Below, piece by piece: positions 37,402 through 45,496 of a stretch of DNA of 64,000 nucleotides; the first letter of the stretch is position 1, and each line of letters begins with the position of its first letter. Made by a program: the position numbers and the translations under genes. Under the pieces are notes generated by a model, which worked only from the letters and a program-made list of their open reading frames with translations, had not been told where the DNA came from and did no database searches. This DNA comes from Stutzerimonas stutzeri (GTDB lineage Bacteria; Pseudomonadota; Gammaproteobacteria; Pseudomonadales; Pseudomonadaceae), in NCBI RefSeq assembly GCF_024448715.1, contig NZ_JAMOHZ010000008.1:212349-276348 (forward strand), read 5' to 3'.

Positions 37402-38109
37402 TCAGCGTTCTCCTTGCAGGCGGAAGTGCAGAGTCTTGACGGCTTCGCGCGATACCGCGGCGCCATTCTGGGTACGTGGTGCAAAGCGCCAGCGAGCGGC
37501 AGCACGGCGCGCTTCGCGATCGAACACATTGCGCGGCGAGGCTTCCAGCACCCGGATGTTTTCGACCTTGCCGGCAGCCGTAATGGTGAAGGCGAGCTTG
37601 ATATGCCCTTCGATGCGACGGTCAATTGCTCGTTGCGGATACTCGGGACGGACGTCGTTCAGCGGCATGACTTCCTGCTCGGGGCCACCGGACTGCGCCG
37701 CAGTGTCAGCCGCCGACGGGGCCGGCGCCGGAGCTGCGGGCGGCGCAGCGGCAGTTAAGCCGGACAGGCTGGGCGCCGGCGCGCTGGCAACCGACATTCC
37801 ACTGTCGATATTCGGCAGTTGCAAATCCAGTTTCGGCAGGCTGGCATCTGGCGTGGCCATGCTCGGCGTGGGTGGCGTCGGCGGTTGCGGTGTCTTTGGC
37901 TGAGGCGGCTGAGGCGCTTGCTGCCGCGAACGCGTCGCGGTGCTTTCGTTGCGGTTGTCCATGCGCACGAAGTTGGCAATGGCCACCGGCTCGTCCGTCA
38001 CTTCGCTACGCGGCGGGTTGACCATGCTCAGCATCAAAACGAACAGCAGCAACGCCACCACGCAGGCGGCGATAAAGGACAACCCGACACGGGTCAGCCC
38101 GCGAGCCAT
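37402..38109 (-). CDS. tonB: Energy transducer TonB
   Basis: This 235-residue protein has an N-terminal membrane anchor (about 12-32, VGLSFIAACVVALLLFVLML), a proline-rich periplasm-spanning region (residues about 65-140) and the globular TonB C-terminal domain (PLNDVRPEYPQRAIDRRIEG onward). It transmits proton-motive force to outer-membrane TonB-dependent receptors. Its stop overlaps the exbD side by one base. No cognate receptor gene lies in the window. Confidence 0.92.
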   Translation of the reverse strand: MARGLTRVGLSFIAACVVALLLFVLMLSMVNPPRSEVTDEPVAIANFVRMDNRNESTATRSRQQAPQPPQPKTPQPPTPPTPSMATPDASLPKLDLQLPNIDSGMSVASAPAPSLSGLTAAAPPAAPAPAPSAADTAAQSGGPEQEVMPLNDVRPEYPQRAIDRRIEGHIKLAFTITAAGKVENIRVLEASPRNVFDREARRAAARWRFAPRTQNGAAVSREAVKTLHFRLQGER

Positions 38110-38522
38110 TACTGCGCTCCCGAAATGGCAGCGAGCGCCACATCCCGGACCCCAGCCTGGCGCGCCTGATCCATTACCTGAACCACCAGCCCGGTGCGCG
38201 CGTCCTGATCCGCCTGGACCACCACAGCGCCTTCAGGCTGGTCGACGCGCATGCGCTCGACATGGGCGCGTACGCTGCGCACGTCGACCGGCTGCTTGTC
38301 GATCCAGACCTGGCCGTCGGCAGTGACTGCAATCAGGATGTTGCCTTTGTCCTGCGCACTGGCAGTATCGGCCTGCGGGCGCTGGACTTCGACGCCGGAC
38401 TCCTTGATGAAGGAGCTGGTGACGATGAAAAAGATCAGCATGATGAAGACCACGTCGAGCATCGGCGTCAGATCGATGCCGGTGTCCTCTTCCTGCTGGT
38501 AATGATGGCGACGCATACGCAT
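38109..38522 (-). CDS. exbD: ExbD-type biopolymer transport protein
   Basis: This 137-residue protein has one membrane helix (about 21-42) holding the proton-conducting aspartate in DLTPMLDVVFIMLIFFIVT, followed by the periplasmic domain. It forms the ion channel with ExbB and drives TonB. I chose the start at 38522 because of the GAGG ribosome-binding site 8 bases upstream; an alternative methionine is two codons later. Confidence 0.92.
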   Translation of the reverse strand: MRMRRHHYQQEEDTGIDLTPMLDVVFIMLIFFIVTSSFIKESGVEVQRPQADTASAQDKGNILIAVTADGQVWIDKQPVDVRSVRAHVERMRVDQPEGAVVVQADQDARTGLVVQVMDQARQAGVRDVALAAISGAQ

Positions 38523-38532
38523 CCGGTAATCC

Positions 38533-39078
38533 TCAATCGTGACGCAGCTGGTCGGCCAGCCGGTCGAGAGCCTGTCGCGAAATACGTTCGAGACGCGCCA
38601 GGCTGAACAGTCCAGTAATAGCCAGCACCATGCCGGCCATGGTCGGCAGGGTCGCCTGCCAGACGCCCGCGGCCATGCCACGGGGATTGCCGGTGCCGTT
38701 GAGTGCCAGCACATCGAATACGGCAATCATGCCGCTGACGGTGCCGAGCAGGCCCAGCAGCGGATACATCGCGACCAAGGTCTTGCTCATCCGCAGCGGG
38801 CCGGCGAGTTGCTGCTGCGCCTGGGCCAGCCAGGCGCTACGCACCGCGCGCTGCCAGTTGCCAGGCTCACGATCCAACTGCGCCCAGGCCTCGCGGCGGG
38901 CTTCGACCCAGCGCGGAAACACTCGGCGCATAAACCACAGGCGCTCGAACACCAGCGTCCAATAGAGCACGCACAAGGCAGCCAGCGCCCACATCACCGC
39001 GCCGCCGGCCGCCATGAAATCGAGCAGCGAGTAAGCGCTATCGATCAGGCGCAGCCAGTGCCCGTGCAGATCAGTCAC
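38533..39078 (-). CDS. exbB: ExbB/MotA/TolQ-type proton channel protein
   Basis: This 181-residue membrane protein has three helices: one near 22-44, then GLLGTVSGMIAVFDVL and LPTMAGMVLAITGLFSLARLERI near the C-terminus. It is the second ExbB-like protein of the operon. The GTG start at 39078 overlaps the stop of the upstream gene (GTGACTGA), indicating coupling; the frame upstream of it has no initiation signal. Confidence 0.9.
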   Translation of the reverse strand: MTDLHGHWLRLIDSAYSLLDFMAAGGAVMWALAALCVLYWTLVFERLWFMRRVFPRWVEARREAWAQLDREPGNWQRAVRSAWLAQAQQQLAGPLRMSKTLVAMYPLLGLLGTVSGMIAVFDVLALNGTGNPRGMAAGVWQATLPTMAGMVLAITGLFSLARLERISRQALDRLADQLRHD

Positions 39079-40417
39079 GACGTGGCGCCCCCGACAGATG
39101 CAGTGCAATCAGGCCAGCGCTCTGTTGCTCGAGCAACTGAATCAGCGCCTTGCTACGACTGGCGAGCAGGCTGTGCAGAAACAGCAGCGGAATCGCTACC
39201 ACCAGTCCCAGCACGGTGGTTACCAGCGCCTGAGAGATACCGTCGGCCATCAGTCGCGAATCACCACCACCGCTCTGGGTAATCGCCTGGAAGGTCACGA
39301 TCATGCCAGTCACTGTGCCCAGCAGGCCGAGCAATGGCGCCACCGCACTAAGCAATTTGAGCAACGGCTGACCGCGCTCCAGTGGCGGCGTTTCCTGGAG
39401 AATCGCCTCGTCAAGCTTCAATTCCAGGGTTTCCAGATCCGACAGTTGTGGCTTGGGACCAAGCACACCAATGATTCGACCCAGCGGGTTATCGTCACGC
39501 GGCTGGCTGAGTGCACGCATCTGCCGGCCAACGGCGCGGCCGACACCGGTCAGATAGACCATGCGCCAAATTGCAAGCAACAGGCCGACAACGCCCAGCA
39601 CGATAATCACCCAACCGACCAGACCGCCCTGTTGAACACGATCCCACAGCTGTGGCTGGCGCTGCAGCTGCGCCAGCAAAGAGCCGCGGCTCGGGTCGAT
39701 CGGCAAGGTGGCCAACGCATCATTGCTGCTCAGATAGTCGTCGACCATATTAATGCCGGCTGGCTGGCGGCTCGGCATCAGCAACTCGCCCGCATCGCTG
39801 TCATAACGCAGGAAGTTCTCATTGGTGAACGCAGAGAAATTGCCAACACGCAGCACCGACTGCTCGCTTCGCTGGCCATCGGCGCCCACCACGGGGAGTT
39901 CAACGCGCTCGACCTGACCGCTGGCGGTGAGGTCTTCGAGCAGCGTCATCCAGAAACTGTCGAGGTCGTCCGCTGAGGGCAGCGTGCGGCTTTCAGCCAG
40001 CGCGTTGAGACGATCGAGCCGATCGGGGTATTGCGCGTTGAGCAGACTGTCCTGCCATTGGCCAGCAACGTCGCCTGCGCTCTGACGGACCACGCCGAAC
40101 AGCTCACCGAGATGGCCGACCCGCTGTGCCAGGAGCTTTTCCTGCTCGGCCAGTTCAGTTTCCTGACGGTCGAATTCAGCTTTCAGACGCTCGGCTTCGG
40201 CCTTCTGCTTTTCAAGCGCGGCATTAGCGCTAGCCAGTAGCTGCGCCTGTTCGCTGCGATTCTGAATGAAGGATTGTTCGCGCGCCTGCATGGCATCGAC
40301 TTCCGCGGCGCGCTCGCTGCGAATGCGTTGCAGCAACTGGTCCGGACTTAGAGGCTCGGCCGCCTGCGCCAGAGCGGGTAACAGGCCGATGAAAAATAGC
40401 GTGAACATACGGCTCAT
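39071..40417 (-). CDS. TtpC-like long ExbB homologue
   Basis: This 448-residue protein has a signal peptide (after LAQAA) and a periplasmic coiled-coil region (residues about 25-110, rich in Glu, Lys and Gln). A MotA/TolQ/ExbB domain follows in the C-terminal half, with VGWVIIVLGVVGLLLAIW and PLLGLLGTVTGMIVTFQAI. This is the architecture of TtpC in Vibrio TonB2 systems. It overlaps the DUF3450 gene by 4 bases (ATGA) and is required in such systems for TonB-dependent uptake. Confidence 0.87.
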   Translation of the reverse strand: MSRMFTLFFIGLLPALAQAAEPLSPDQLLQRIRSERAAEVDAMQAREQSFIQNRSEQAQLLASANAALEKQKAEAERLKAEFDRQETELAEQEKLLAQRVGHLGELFGVVRQSAGDVAGQWQDSLLNAQYPDRLDRLNALAESRTLPSADDLDSFWMTLLEDLTASGQVERVELPVVGADGQRSEQSVLRVGNFSAFTNENFLRYDSDAGELLMPSRQPAGINMVDDYLSSNDALATLPIDPSRGSLLAQLQRQPQLWDRVQQGGLVGWVIIVLGVVGLLLAIWRMVYLTGVGRAVGRQMRALSQPRDDNPLGRIIGVLGPKPQLSDLETLELKLDEAILQETPPLERGQPLLKLLSAVAPLLGLLGTVTGMIVTFQAITQSGGGDSRLMADGISQALVTTVLGLVVAIPLLFLHSLLASRSKALIQLLEQQSAGLIALHLSGAPRRD

Positions 40418-41184
40418 TGCGCAGCCTCCTTGGCCAAGGTCTTGATAGGCAATTCGAGCCAAGTAGGCGCCTGTTGCTGACGGGCAATGGCGATGGCCTT
40501 GGTGAGCGGCCGGCGCGCGCTGCCGTCGAGCACTTCCCAGGCGTGGGTTTGCGAATTCCACCACCCACTCTCATGGGCATCGAGCGTCTGGTAATAAAGC
40601 ATCGTCCGCCCCAATCGCAAGAATTCGACGCTGCGAGTTCCGCCCTCTACGGGCAGCTCGCCGCGCCAGGCTTCCAGGGTTCGGCCGTAGTCACTCTCGA
40701 TCTGATAGGCCTCGAGGATGCGGCGATATTTCTCGGCCAGGCTGACGTCGGCACGCACTTGCATGTCCTGCAGACTGGCCAAGCGATCGGCGCGCTCGTC
40801 GGGAAGAAACGGCAGATCAGCCTCAATGAACTCACCAAGCACATCGATCATCCGCCCCATCTGCGGCGCGACGGCTTCCTGGGTACGTTCGATGCTATCC
40901 AGTTGACGTTGGAACCCTTCGAGTTCCTTGCGCTGCGCCACGGTGAGCTCGGTCAGTTGCGCGTTGTAGGCCTTCAGGGCCTCGGCCTGCTGCACAGCAT
41001 TGCGGTACTCGTTGAGCATTTGCCGCGTGGCATCGTCGAGCTGCTCGATGCGCGCTTGCGACGCTTTGGCCTCAGCGGCCAGGCGCTGACTTTCCTCCAA
41101 CGCTGCATCCAACGGAGCGGCCTGTAGCGGCAGGCATAACAACAACAGCACGCCTGCGAACAAGCGAGTCGGGTACTGATTCAT
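40414..41184 (-). CDS. DUF3450 periplasmic coiled-coil protein
   Basis: This 256-residue protein has a signal peptide (after PLQA), a long coiled coil (about 30-110) and a C-terminal globular part (RSVEFLRLGRTMLYYQTLD) typical of DUF3450. It is the first gene of the TonB operon, as in Vibrio. Its role is probably in assembling or bridging the TonB complex with the outer-membrane receptor, but this is not established. A weak Fur-like site lies upstream. Confidence 0.85.
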   Translation of the reverse strand: MNQYPTRLFAGVLLLLCLPLQAAPLDAALEESQRLAAEAKASQARIEQLDDATRQMLNEYRNAVQQAEALKAYNAQLTELTVAQRKELEGFQRQLDSIERTQEAVAPQMGRMIDVLGEFIEADLPFLPDERADRLASLQDMQVRADVSLAEKYRRILEAYQIESDYGRTLEAWRGELPVEGGTRSVEFLRLGRTMLYYQTLDAHESGWWNSQTHAWEVLDGSARRPLTKAIAIARQQQAPTWLELPIKTLAKEAAQ

Positions 41185-41457
41185 GCGGGGTGGATCCTCG
41201 GTTCACGGCAATCTCAGAGCGTTACTTTATAACACTTCCGGCATGCGCCGCAGCCAATTCATCATGGCGACGCCCGATCTGATATTACGGCGGATTCAGA
41301 AAGAGAAACATTATCATCCGCAACCAGAGGACAAAGCAACCTGATCAATGTTGCCAAGGGCTGGCTGTGGGATTATGTGCAGAAGAAGAACGAACTAGAG
41401 GCACGGCAGCGCCAGCGCCCAAAAATTTTACGAATCCGTCAATTGCTGACTTGCAAA
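41185..41457. other. Intergenic stretch with short coding-like remnants
   Basis: The 318-base gap before the epimerase contains plus-strand frames with protein-like composition. One is MATPDLILRRIQKEKHY, ended by a TGA; a second, in another frame, reads INVAKGWLWDYVQKKNELEA. Neither has a clear start signal or family. They may be a decayed gene. The terminator at 41458-41492 follows. Confidence 0.35.
41302..41316 (-). promoter_or_regulatory. Weak Fur-box-like site upstream of the TonB operon
   Basis: On the minus strand the left half TGATAAT matches the Fur 7-1-7 consensus perfectly; the right half is poor (TTTCTCT for ATTATCA). It lies about 120 bases upstream of the DUF3450 start. Iron control of TonB operons makes it plausible. 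Confidence 0.3.
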
Positions 41458-41492
41458 AACAATAAAGGCGCCCTCGGCGCCTTTATTGTTTC
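41458..41492. terminator. Bidirectional terminator of the epimerase gene
   Basis: AACAATAAAGGCGCC and its exact complement GGCGCCTTTATTGTT flank a CTC loop, giving a perfect 15-bp stem with A/T tails on both sides. It lies just after the epimerase stop (minus strand). Confidence 0.92.
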
Positions 41493-41502
41493 TACCGCTC
41501 CA

Positions 41503-42432
41503 CTAGCGACCTAGCAGCTTTGCCAAACCGCTGCGCATGTCAGTTATCGGCTCCGGCAGCTGGAAGTGTTGTAGCAGTCGCGCATTGTTCGCACGCGAAT
41601 GACGAATGTCGCCGCTCCGCGCGTCTTTGTAACTGACCGACGGCAACTCGCCCAAAACATCGCCGATCGCTGCCAGTAACTGGCTCAGGCTAGTGGCGCG
41701 ATTCAACCCAACGTTGACCGCACCAGCTTCAACACTTGGTTTTTCCAGTGCCTGCACCAGTAACTCGACCAGATCGCCGACATAGACGAAATCGCGAGTC
41801 TGCTCACCATCACCAAACACAGTGATCGGCAGTCCCTGCTGCGCGCGCTCGGTGAAGATGCTGATCACGCCCGAGTATGGCGAGGACGGATCCTGACGCG
41901 GCCCGTAGATGTTGAAGAAGCGAAACACCACCGGCTCCAGACCATGCTGGCGGCGATAAAAATCGAGATAGTGCTCACTGGCGAGCTTGTCCGCCGCGTA
42001 TGGGGTCAGCGGTGCTTTTGGCGTTTGTTCGTCAATCGGCTGCCCTTCACCATTGTTGCCGTAGACAGCTGCACTCGAGGCGAAGACAACTCGCCTTACG
42101 CCCTCCTCGCGCATCGCTTCGCACAGGTTCAGGGTGCCGACCAGATTGCTCTGATGCGTCCCGACCGGGTCATCGACCGATGCTTGTACCGATGCAACAG
42201 CAGCCAGATGCACCACGGCTTGGCATCCCTGAATCGTACGGCGAACAAGCTGCGCATCGGCCACGTCGCCCTCGATGAGCTCGACGCGGGCGTCGTCCGG
42301 CAAATTGCTGCGCTTGCCAGTGGAAAGATTGTCCAGCACTCGGACCGAGTAGCCGCGAGCGACAAGCGCATCAATCAGATTCGAACCGATGAAGCCGGCT
42401 CCGCCTGTAACCAGAATAGGTGATTCAGCCAT
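41503..42432 (-). CDS. NAD-dependent sugar epimerase/dehydratase (GalE-like)
   Basis: This 309-residue extended short-chain dehydrogenase has the NAD-binding GGAGFIGSNL, the catalytic serine in FASSAAVYG and the YAADK catalytic pair; GDGEQTRDFVYVGDLVE is typical of UDP-sugar epimerases. The equivalent position in P. aeruginosa is PA4068. It probably interconverts a nucleotide sugar for surface polysaccharide, but the sugar cannot be told. The start overlaps the upstream gene by 8 bases, so the two are coupled. Confidence 0.85.
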   Translation of the reverse strand: MAESPILVTGGAGFIGSNLIDALVARGYSVRVLDNLSTGKRSNLPDDARVELIEGDVADAQLVRRTIQGCQAVVHLAAVASVQASVDDPVGTHQSNLVGTLNLCEAMREEGVRRVVFASSAAVYGNNGEGQPIDEQTPKAPLTPYAADKLASEHYLDFYRRQHGLEPVVFRFFNIYGPRQDPSSPYSGVISIFTERAQQGLPITVFGDGEQTRDFVYVGDLVELLVQALEKPSVEAGAVNVGLNRATSLSQLLAAIGDVLGELPSVSYKDARSGDIRHSRANNARLLQHFQLPEPITDMRSGLAKLLGR

Positions 42433-43303
42433 GACGGTAGTAACGCTCCAGCAGGCTCGGCAGTCCGGCGCGCCAGGCACGCGGCTTGATGCCGAAGGTA
42501 TTGAAGATTTTCTTGCAGGCCAGTACGCCATGCTGCGGCTCGTCCGCAGCATCGGGACAAGCGGCGTGAGCGACGGGGGTCAGGCTGCTGATTTTCAGCT
42601 GGCGATGCTGAGCGGCCTCAGCGAGCAGCGCCTGGCCGACAACCAGCGGGGTCGATGCCTCGTGCCCACCATAGTGATAGGTTCCCCAGAGCGGCACCTG
42701 ACAATCCAGCTGCTTCAATACGGCCAGGATGACCCTCGCCGCATCTTCAACAGGCGTAGGGTTGCCACGGCGGTCATCGGCCAGACACAGCTCATCGCCC
42801 TGCTCGAGACGTTGGAGAAAGCGCCCTAGCAAGCCGTCCTGACTGTCATCCAGCAACCAGCCGAACCGCAGCAGAACGTGTCGCGGGCAGAGCGCACGAA
42901 CACTCTGTTCGATACGCCAAAGTGCGTGGCTGCGCGCATCCAGAGGCGCGACTTCATCCTTTTCGCTGTAAGCGGTGGTGCGAGCCCCGTCGAATACGCG
43001 GTAGCTGGACGGCTGCATCAGCACGAACTGATGGTGCTGGCCTAGCTCCGCCAGCCGCTCTACTGCTCGTTCCTGATTAACAAGTACGGCCTCATCGACA
43101 TGGCCACTCTGAAACCAGTCGAAGTAGTAGGCAAGGTTGATTACGACATCCGGACGGTTGTCGTCGAGCAGTTCGGTCAGACTAGGCGCGTCCCATCCCT
43201 GATCGGGTGGGCGCGGTGCGAGGAAGCCGATGTCTTCCTCGGCACCGAGGCGGATAAGCGCCTGACCCAGGGCATTGCCGCCGCCCAACAGCATCAGGCG
43301 CAT
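42425..43303 (-). CDS. RfbD-like sugar nucleotide reductase
   Basis: This 292-residue Rossmann-fold protein begins MRLMLLGGGNALGQAL and contains LPS-reductase landmarks: RFGWLLDDS, RGNPTPVEDAARVIL and WGTYHYGGHEA, as in dTDP-4-dehydrorhamnose reductase relatives (PA4069-like). The YxxxK catalytic pair of the dehydrogenase family is not obvious, so it may have lost or changed activity. It is in one unit with the epimerase. An alternative methionine lies two codons upstream. Confidence 0.78.
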   Translation of the reverse strand: MRLMLLGGGNALGQALIRLGAEEDIGFLAPRPPDQGWDAPSLTELLDDNRPDVVINLAYYFDWFQSGHVDEAVLVNQERAVERLAELGQHHQFVLMQPSSYRVFDGARTTAYSEKDEVAPLDARSHALWRIEQSVRALCPRHVLLRFGWLLDDSQDGLLGRFLQRLEQGDELCLADDRRGNPTPVEDAARVILAVLKQLDCQVPLWGTYHYGGHEASTPLVVGQALLAEAAQHRQLKISSLTPVAHAACPDAADEPQHGVLACKKIFNTFGIKPRAWRAGLPSLLERYYRHG

Positions 43304-43319
43304 TCGCATTGAGTGGACT

Positions 43320-43814
43320 CTAGAACGGGATATCGTCGTCGAAACTGTCGTAGTCCGGTGCTGGCTGCTGAGCCGGCTGCGGCTGGGACTGCGGACGCGA
43401 TTGCTGCTGCGGTTGCGAGTCACGCTGCGGACGCGGCTGGGATTGGCGAGGGGCATCGTCGGAGTTGCCACCGCGGCCGCCGAGCAGCTGCATGGTGCCG
43501 CCCATGTCGACTACCACTTCCGTGGTGTAGCGCTTGACACCGTCTTTTTCCCACTCGCGAGTCTGCAGGCGTCCCTCGATGTAGCACTGAGAGCCCTTGC
43601 GCAGATACTCACCGGCGATTTCGGCAACCTTGCCGAACAGTACGACACGGTGCCATTCGGTGCGTTCCTGCTGCTGACCGGTCTGCTTGTCTTTCCAGCT
43701 GTCGGTGGTGGCCAGCGTGATGTTGGTCACCGCATTGCCATTGGGCATGTAGCGGGTTTCCGGGTCGCCGCCGACATTGCCGATCAAGATGACTTTATTC
43801 ACCCCTCTGGCCAT
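43320..43814 (-). CDS. ssb: Single-stranded DNA-binding protein
   Basis: This 164-residue SSB has an OB-fold domain (1-110; [40 protein letters not shown]). A Gln/Pro-rich disordered linker (about 115-150) and the acidic tip DDDIPF, which recruits replication and repair partners, follow. Good AGGAGTTACCC ribosome-binding region. It is separate from the sugar genes (16 bases downstream), which may be read through. Confidence 0.97.
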   Translation of the reverse strand: MARGVNKVILIGNVGGDPETRYMPNGNAVTNITLATTDSWKDKQTGQQQERTEWHRVVLFGKVAEIAGEYLRKGSQCYIEGRLQTREWEKDGVKRYTTEVVVDMGGTMQLLGGRGGNSDDAPRQSQPRPQRDSQPQQQSRPQSQPQPAQQPAPDYDSFDDDIPF

Positions 43815-43997
43815 GGGTAACTCCTTTGCTCAAACATGAATTAGGTTGGCTCACTGGAGAGAATCCCTGCAAACAGGAAAAAGCCAATGACCGCGAATCT
43901 TACCTCACCGCCCCATGCCGGCCAACCGGCGCGACTTCACGATATGGGAATCTGGACAGCTTGATGGTGGCTGATGCTCACAATGCAGCCAGACTAA

Positions 43998-45365
43998 TCA
44001 GGCAACCAGACGATCAAGCGCAGCCCGATCCAGCGCCCGCATGTCGACCTTGACATAGGCAGCCGCTTCCTCGGTAATCACCACGGCATCCGACACGCCC
44101 GGAACCGCCAACATTTGCTCAGCGAGAGCAGGATTAATCGCGGCGTCAGCCGACAATGGCAGGCGCAGGCCGGTAACGTACGGTGGCTCGCGCATGCCCC
44201 AGGCAACCATCAACCACAGCGCGCAAAGCGCCGCGCAACCGATAAAAACCAGCCCTAGACCACCCTGCTGATAGAACCAACCACCAAAAATGCCGCCAAT
44301 GCCAGCACCAAGAAACTGACTGGTGGAGTAAACCCCCATCGCCGTGCCCTTGCCACCAGCTGGCGCGACCTTGCTGATCAGCGAGGGCAGCGATGCCTCC
44401 AGCAGATTGAAAGCGATGAAGAACACGATCATGCCACCGACTAGCGACCAGAGACGATCACCGAACCACCAGAAGAACACCTCGGCCAACAGCAGCACGC
44501 TAACGGCTCCTAACAGGACGCGCTTCATCTGACGCTTCTTCTCGCCATAAATGATGAAGGGCACCATGCCGAAGAAACCAACCACCAGGGCCGTGAGGTA
44601 GACCCACCAGTGTTCGTCCTTGGGTAACGCCGCTTCCTCTACCAGCGCCAACGGCAGTGCAACGAAACTGGCCATGAGGATGGCATGCAGGATAAAAATG
44701 CTGAAGTCCAGTCGCAACAGATCTGAATGGCGCAGCGTTGCACCAAGAGCCTGCTTGGCGACACCTGATTCCCGATGGCGCAGATGCTGGTGAGCGCGCG
44801 GCAATGTGGCGACAACCAGCGCCCCCATCAGAGCCATCCCGGCAGTCGTCCAGAATAATCCGGACAGACCGAAAGCGCGGGTCAGCAGAGGACCGACGAC
44901 CATCGCCACCGCGAACGAAATGCCGATGCTCATGCCAATCATCGCCATCGCCTTGGTGCGATGCTGCTCGCGTGTGAGATCCGACAACAGCGCCATCACC
45001 GCGGCCGAGATCGCCCCGGCACCCTGCAGGATGCGGCCAGCAATTACGCCCCAGATAGAATCGGCCGTCGCCGCCAATACTGCCCCCGCGGCGAAGATCA
45101 GCAAGCCGAAATAGATCACCGGCAGGCGGCCGATCCGATCAGAGAGCATGCCGAACGGAATTTGCAGCATCGCCTGGGTCAAACCATAAGCACCAATAGC
45201 GAGACCAATCAGCGCCGGTGTAGCACCCTGCAGATCCATGCCGTAGGTCGCCAGCACTGGCAGCACCATGAACATGCCGAGCATGCGAAACGCGAAAACC
45301 AGGGCCAGCCCGGATGCTGCGCGGGTTTCGCTGGAGCTCATTCGCTCGCTGTAAGGATCCTGCAT
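43998..45365 (-). CDS. MFS transporter of the YceL/multidrug type
   Basis: This 455-residue major facilitator has 12 predicted membrane helices. The loop motif GMLSDRIGRLPVIYFGL marks the family, and GRILQGAGAISAAVMALLSDLTREQHR is typical of drug-efflux members. A soluble C-terminal tail (about 390-455) follows. It lies between ssb and uvrA, as in other Pseudomonas, on the opposite strand to uvrA. The substrate is unknown. Confidence 0.85.
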   Translation of the reverse strand: MQDPYSERMSSSETRAASGLALVFAFRMLGMFMVLPVLATYGMDLQGATPALIGLAIGAYGLTQAMLQIPFGMLSDRIGRLPVIYFGLLIFAAGAVLAATADSIWGVIAGRILQGAGAISAAVMALLSDLTREQHRTKAMAMIGMSIGISFAVAMVVGPLLTRAFGLSGLFWTTAGMALMGALVVATLPRAHQHLRHRESGVAKQALGATLRHSDLLRLDFSIFILHAILMASFVALPLALVEEAALPKDEHWWVYLTALVVGFFGMVPFIIYGEKKRQMKRVLLGAVSVLLLAEVFFWWFGDRLWSLVGGMIVFFIAFNLLEASLPSLISKVAPAGGKGTAMGVYSTSQFLGAGIGGIFGGWFYQQGGLGLVFIGCAALCALWLMVAWGMREPPYVTGLRLPLSADAAINPALAEQMLAVPGVSDAVVITEEAAAYVKVDMRALDRAALDRLVA

Positions 45366-45435
45366 GGAGGGTCTCGCTTCAATGAACCGGCGGCGATTCT
45401 AACAGTCATCCCCTGCGCGGCACAGGCGCGCTATT

Positions 45436-45465
45436 TTGCCGCGACGTCGCCTTCGGCCGTATAAT
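45436..45465 (+). promoter_or_regulatory. Candidate sigma-70 promoter of uvrA
   Basis: TTGCCG (45436-45441) and TATAAT (45460-45465) are separated by 18 bases. I see no LexA-type CTG-N10-CAG operator in the 131-base divergent region. Confidence 0.6.
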
Positions 45466-45496
45466 TTCGGGTTTTCGCCCGCCAAGCGAGGCTGCT

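Noticed and set aside
45366..45496. Possible LexA (SOS) operator before uvrA
   Set aside because: The only CTG...CAG pair found has a 7-base spacer, not 10, so it does not fit the consensus.
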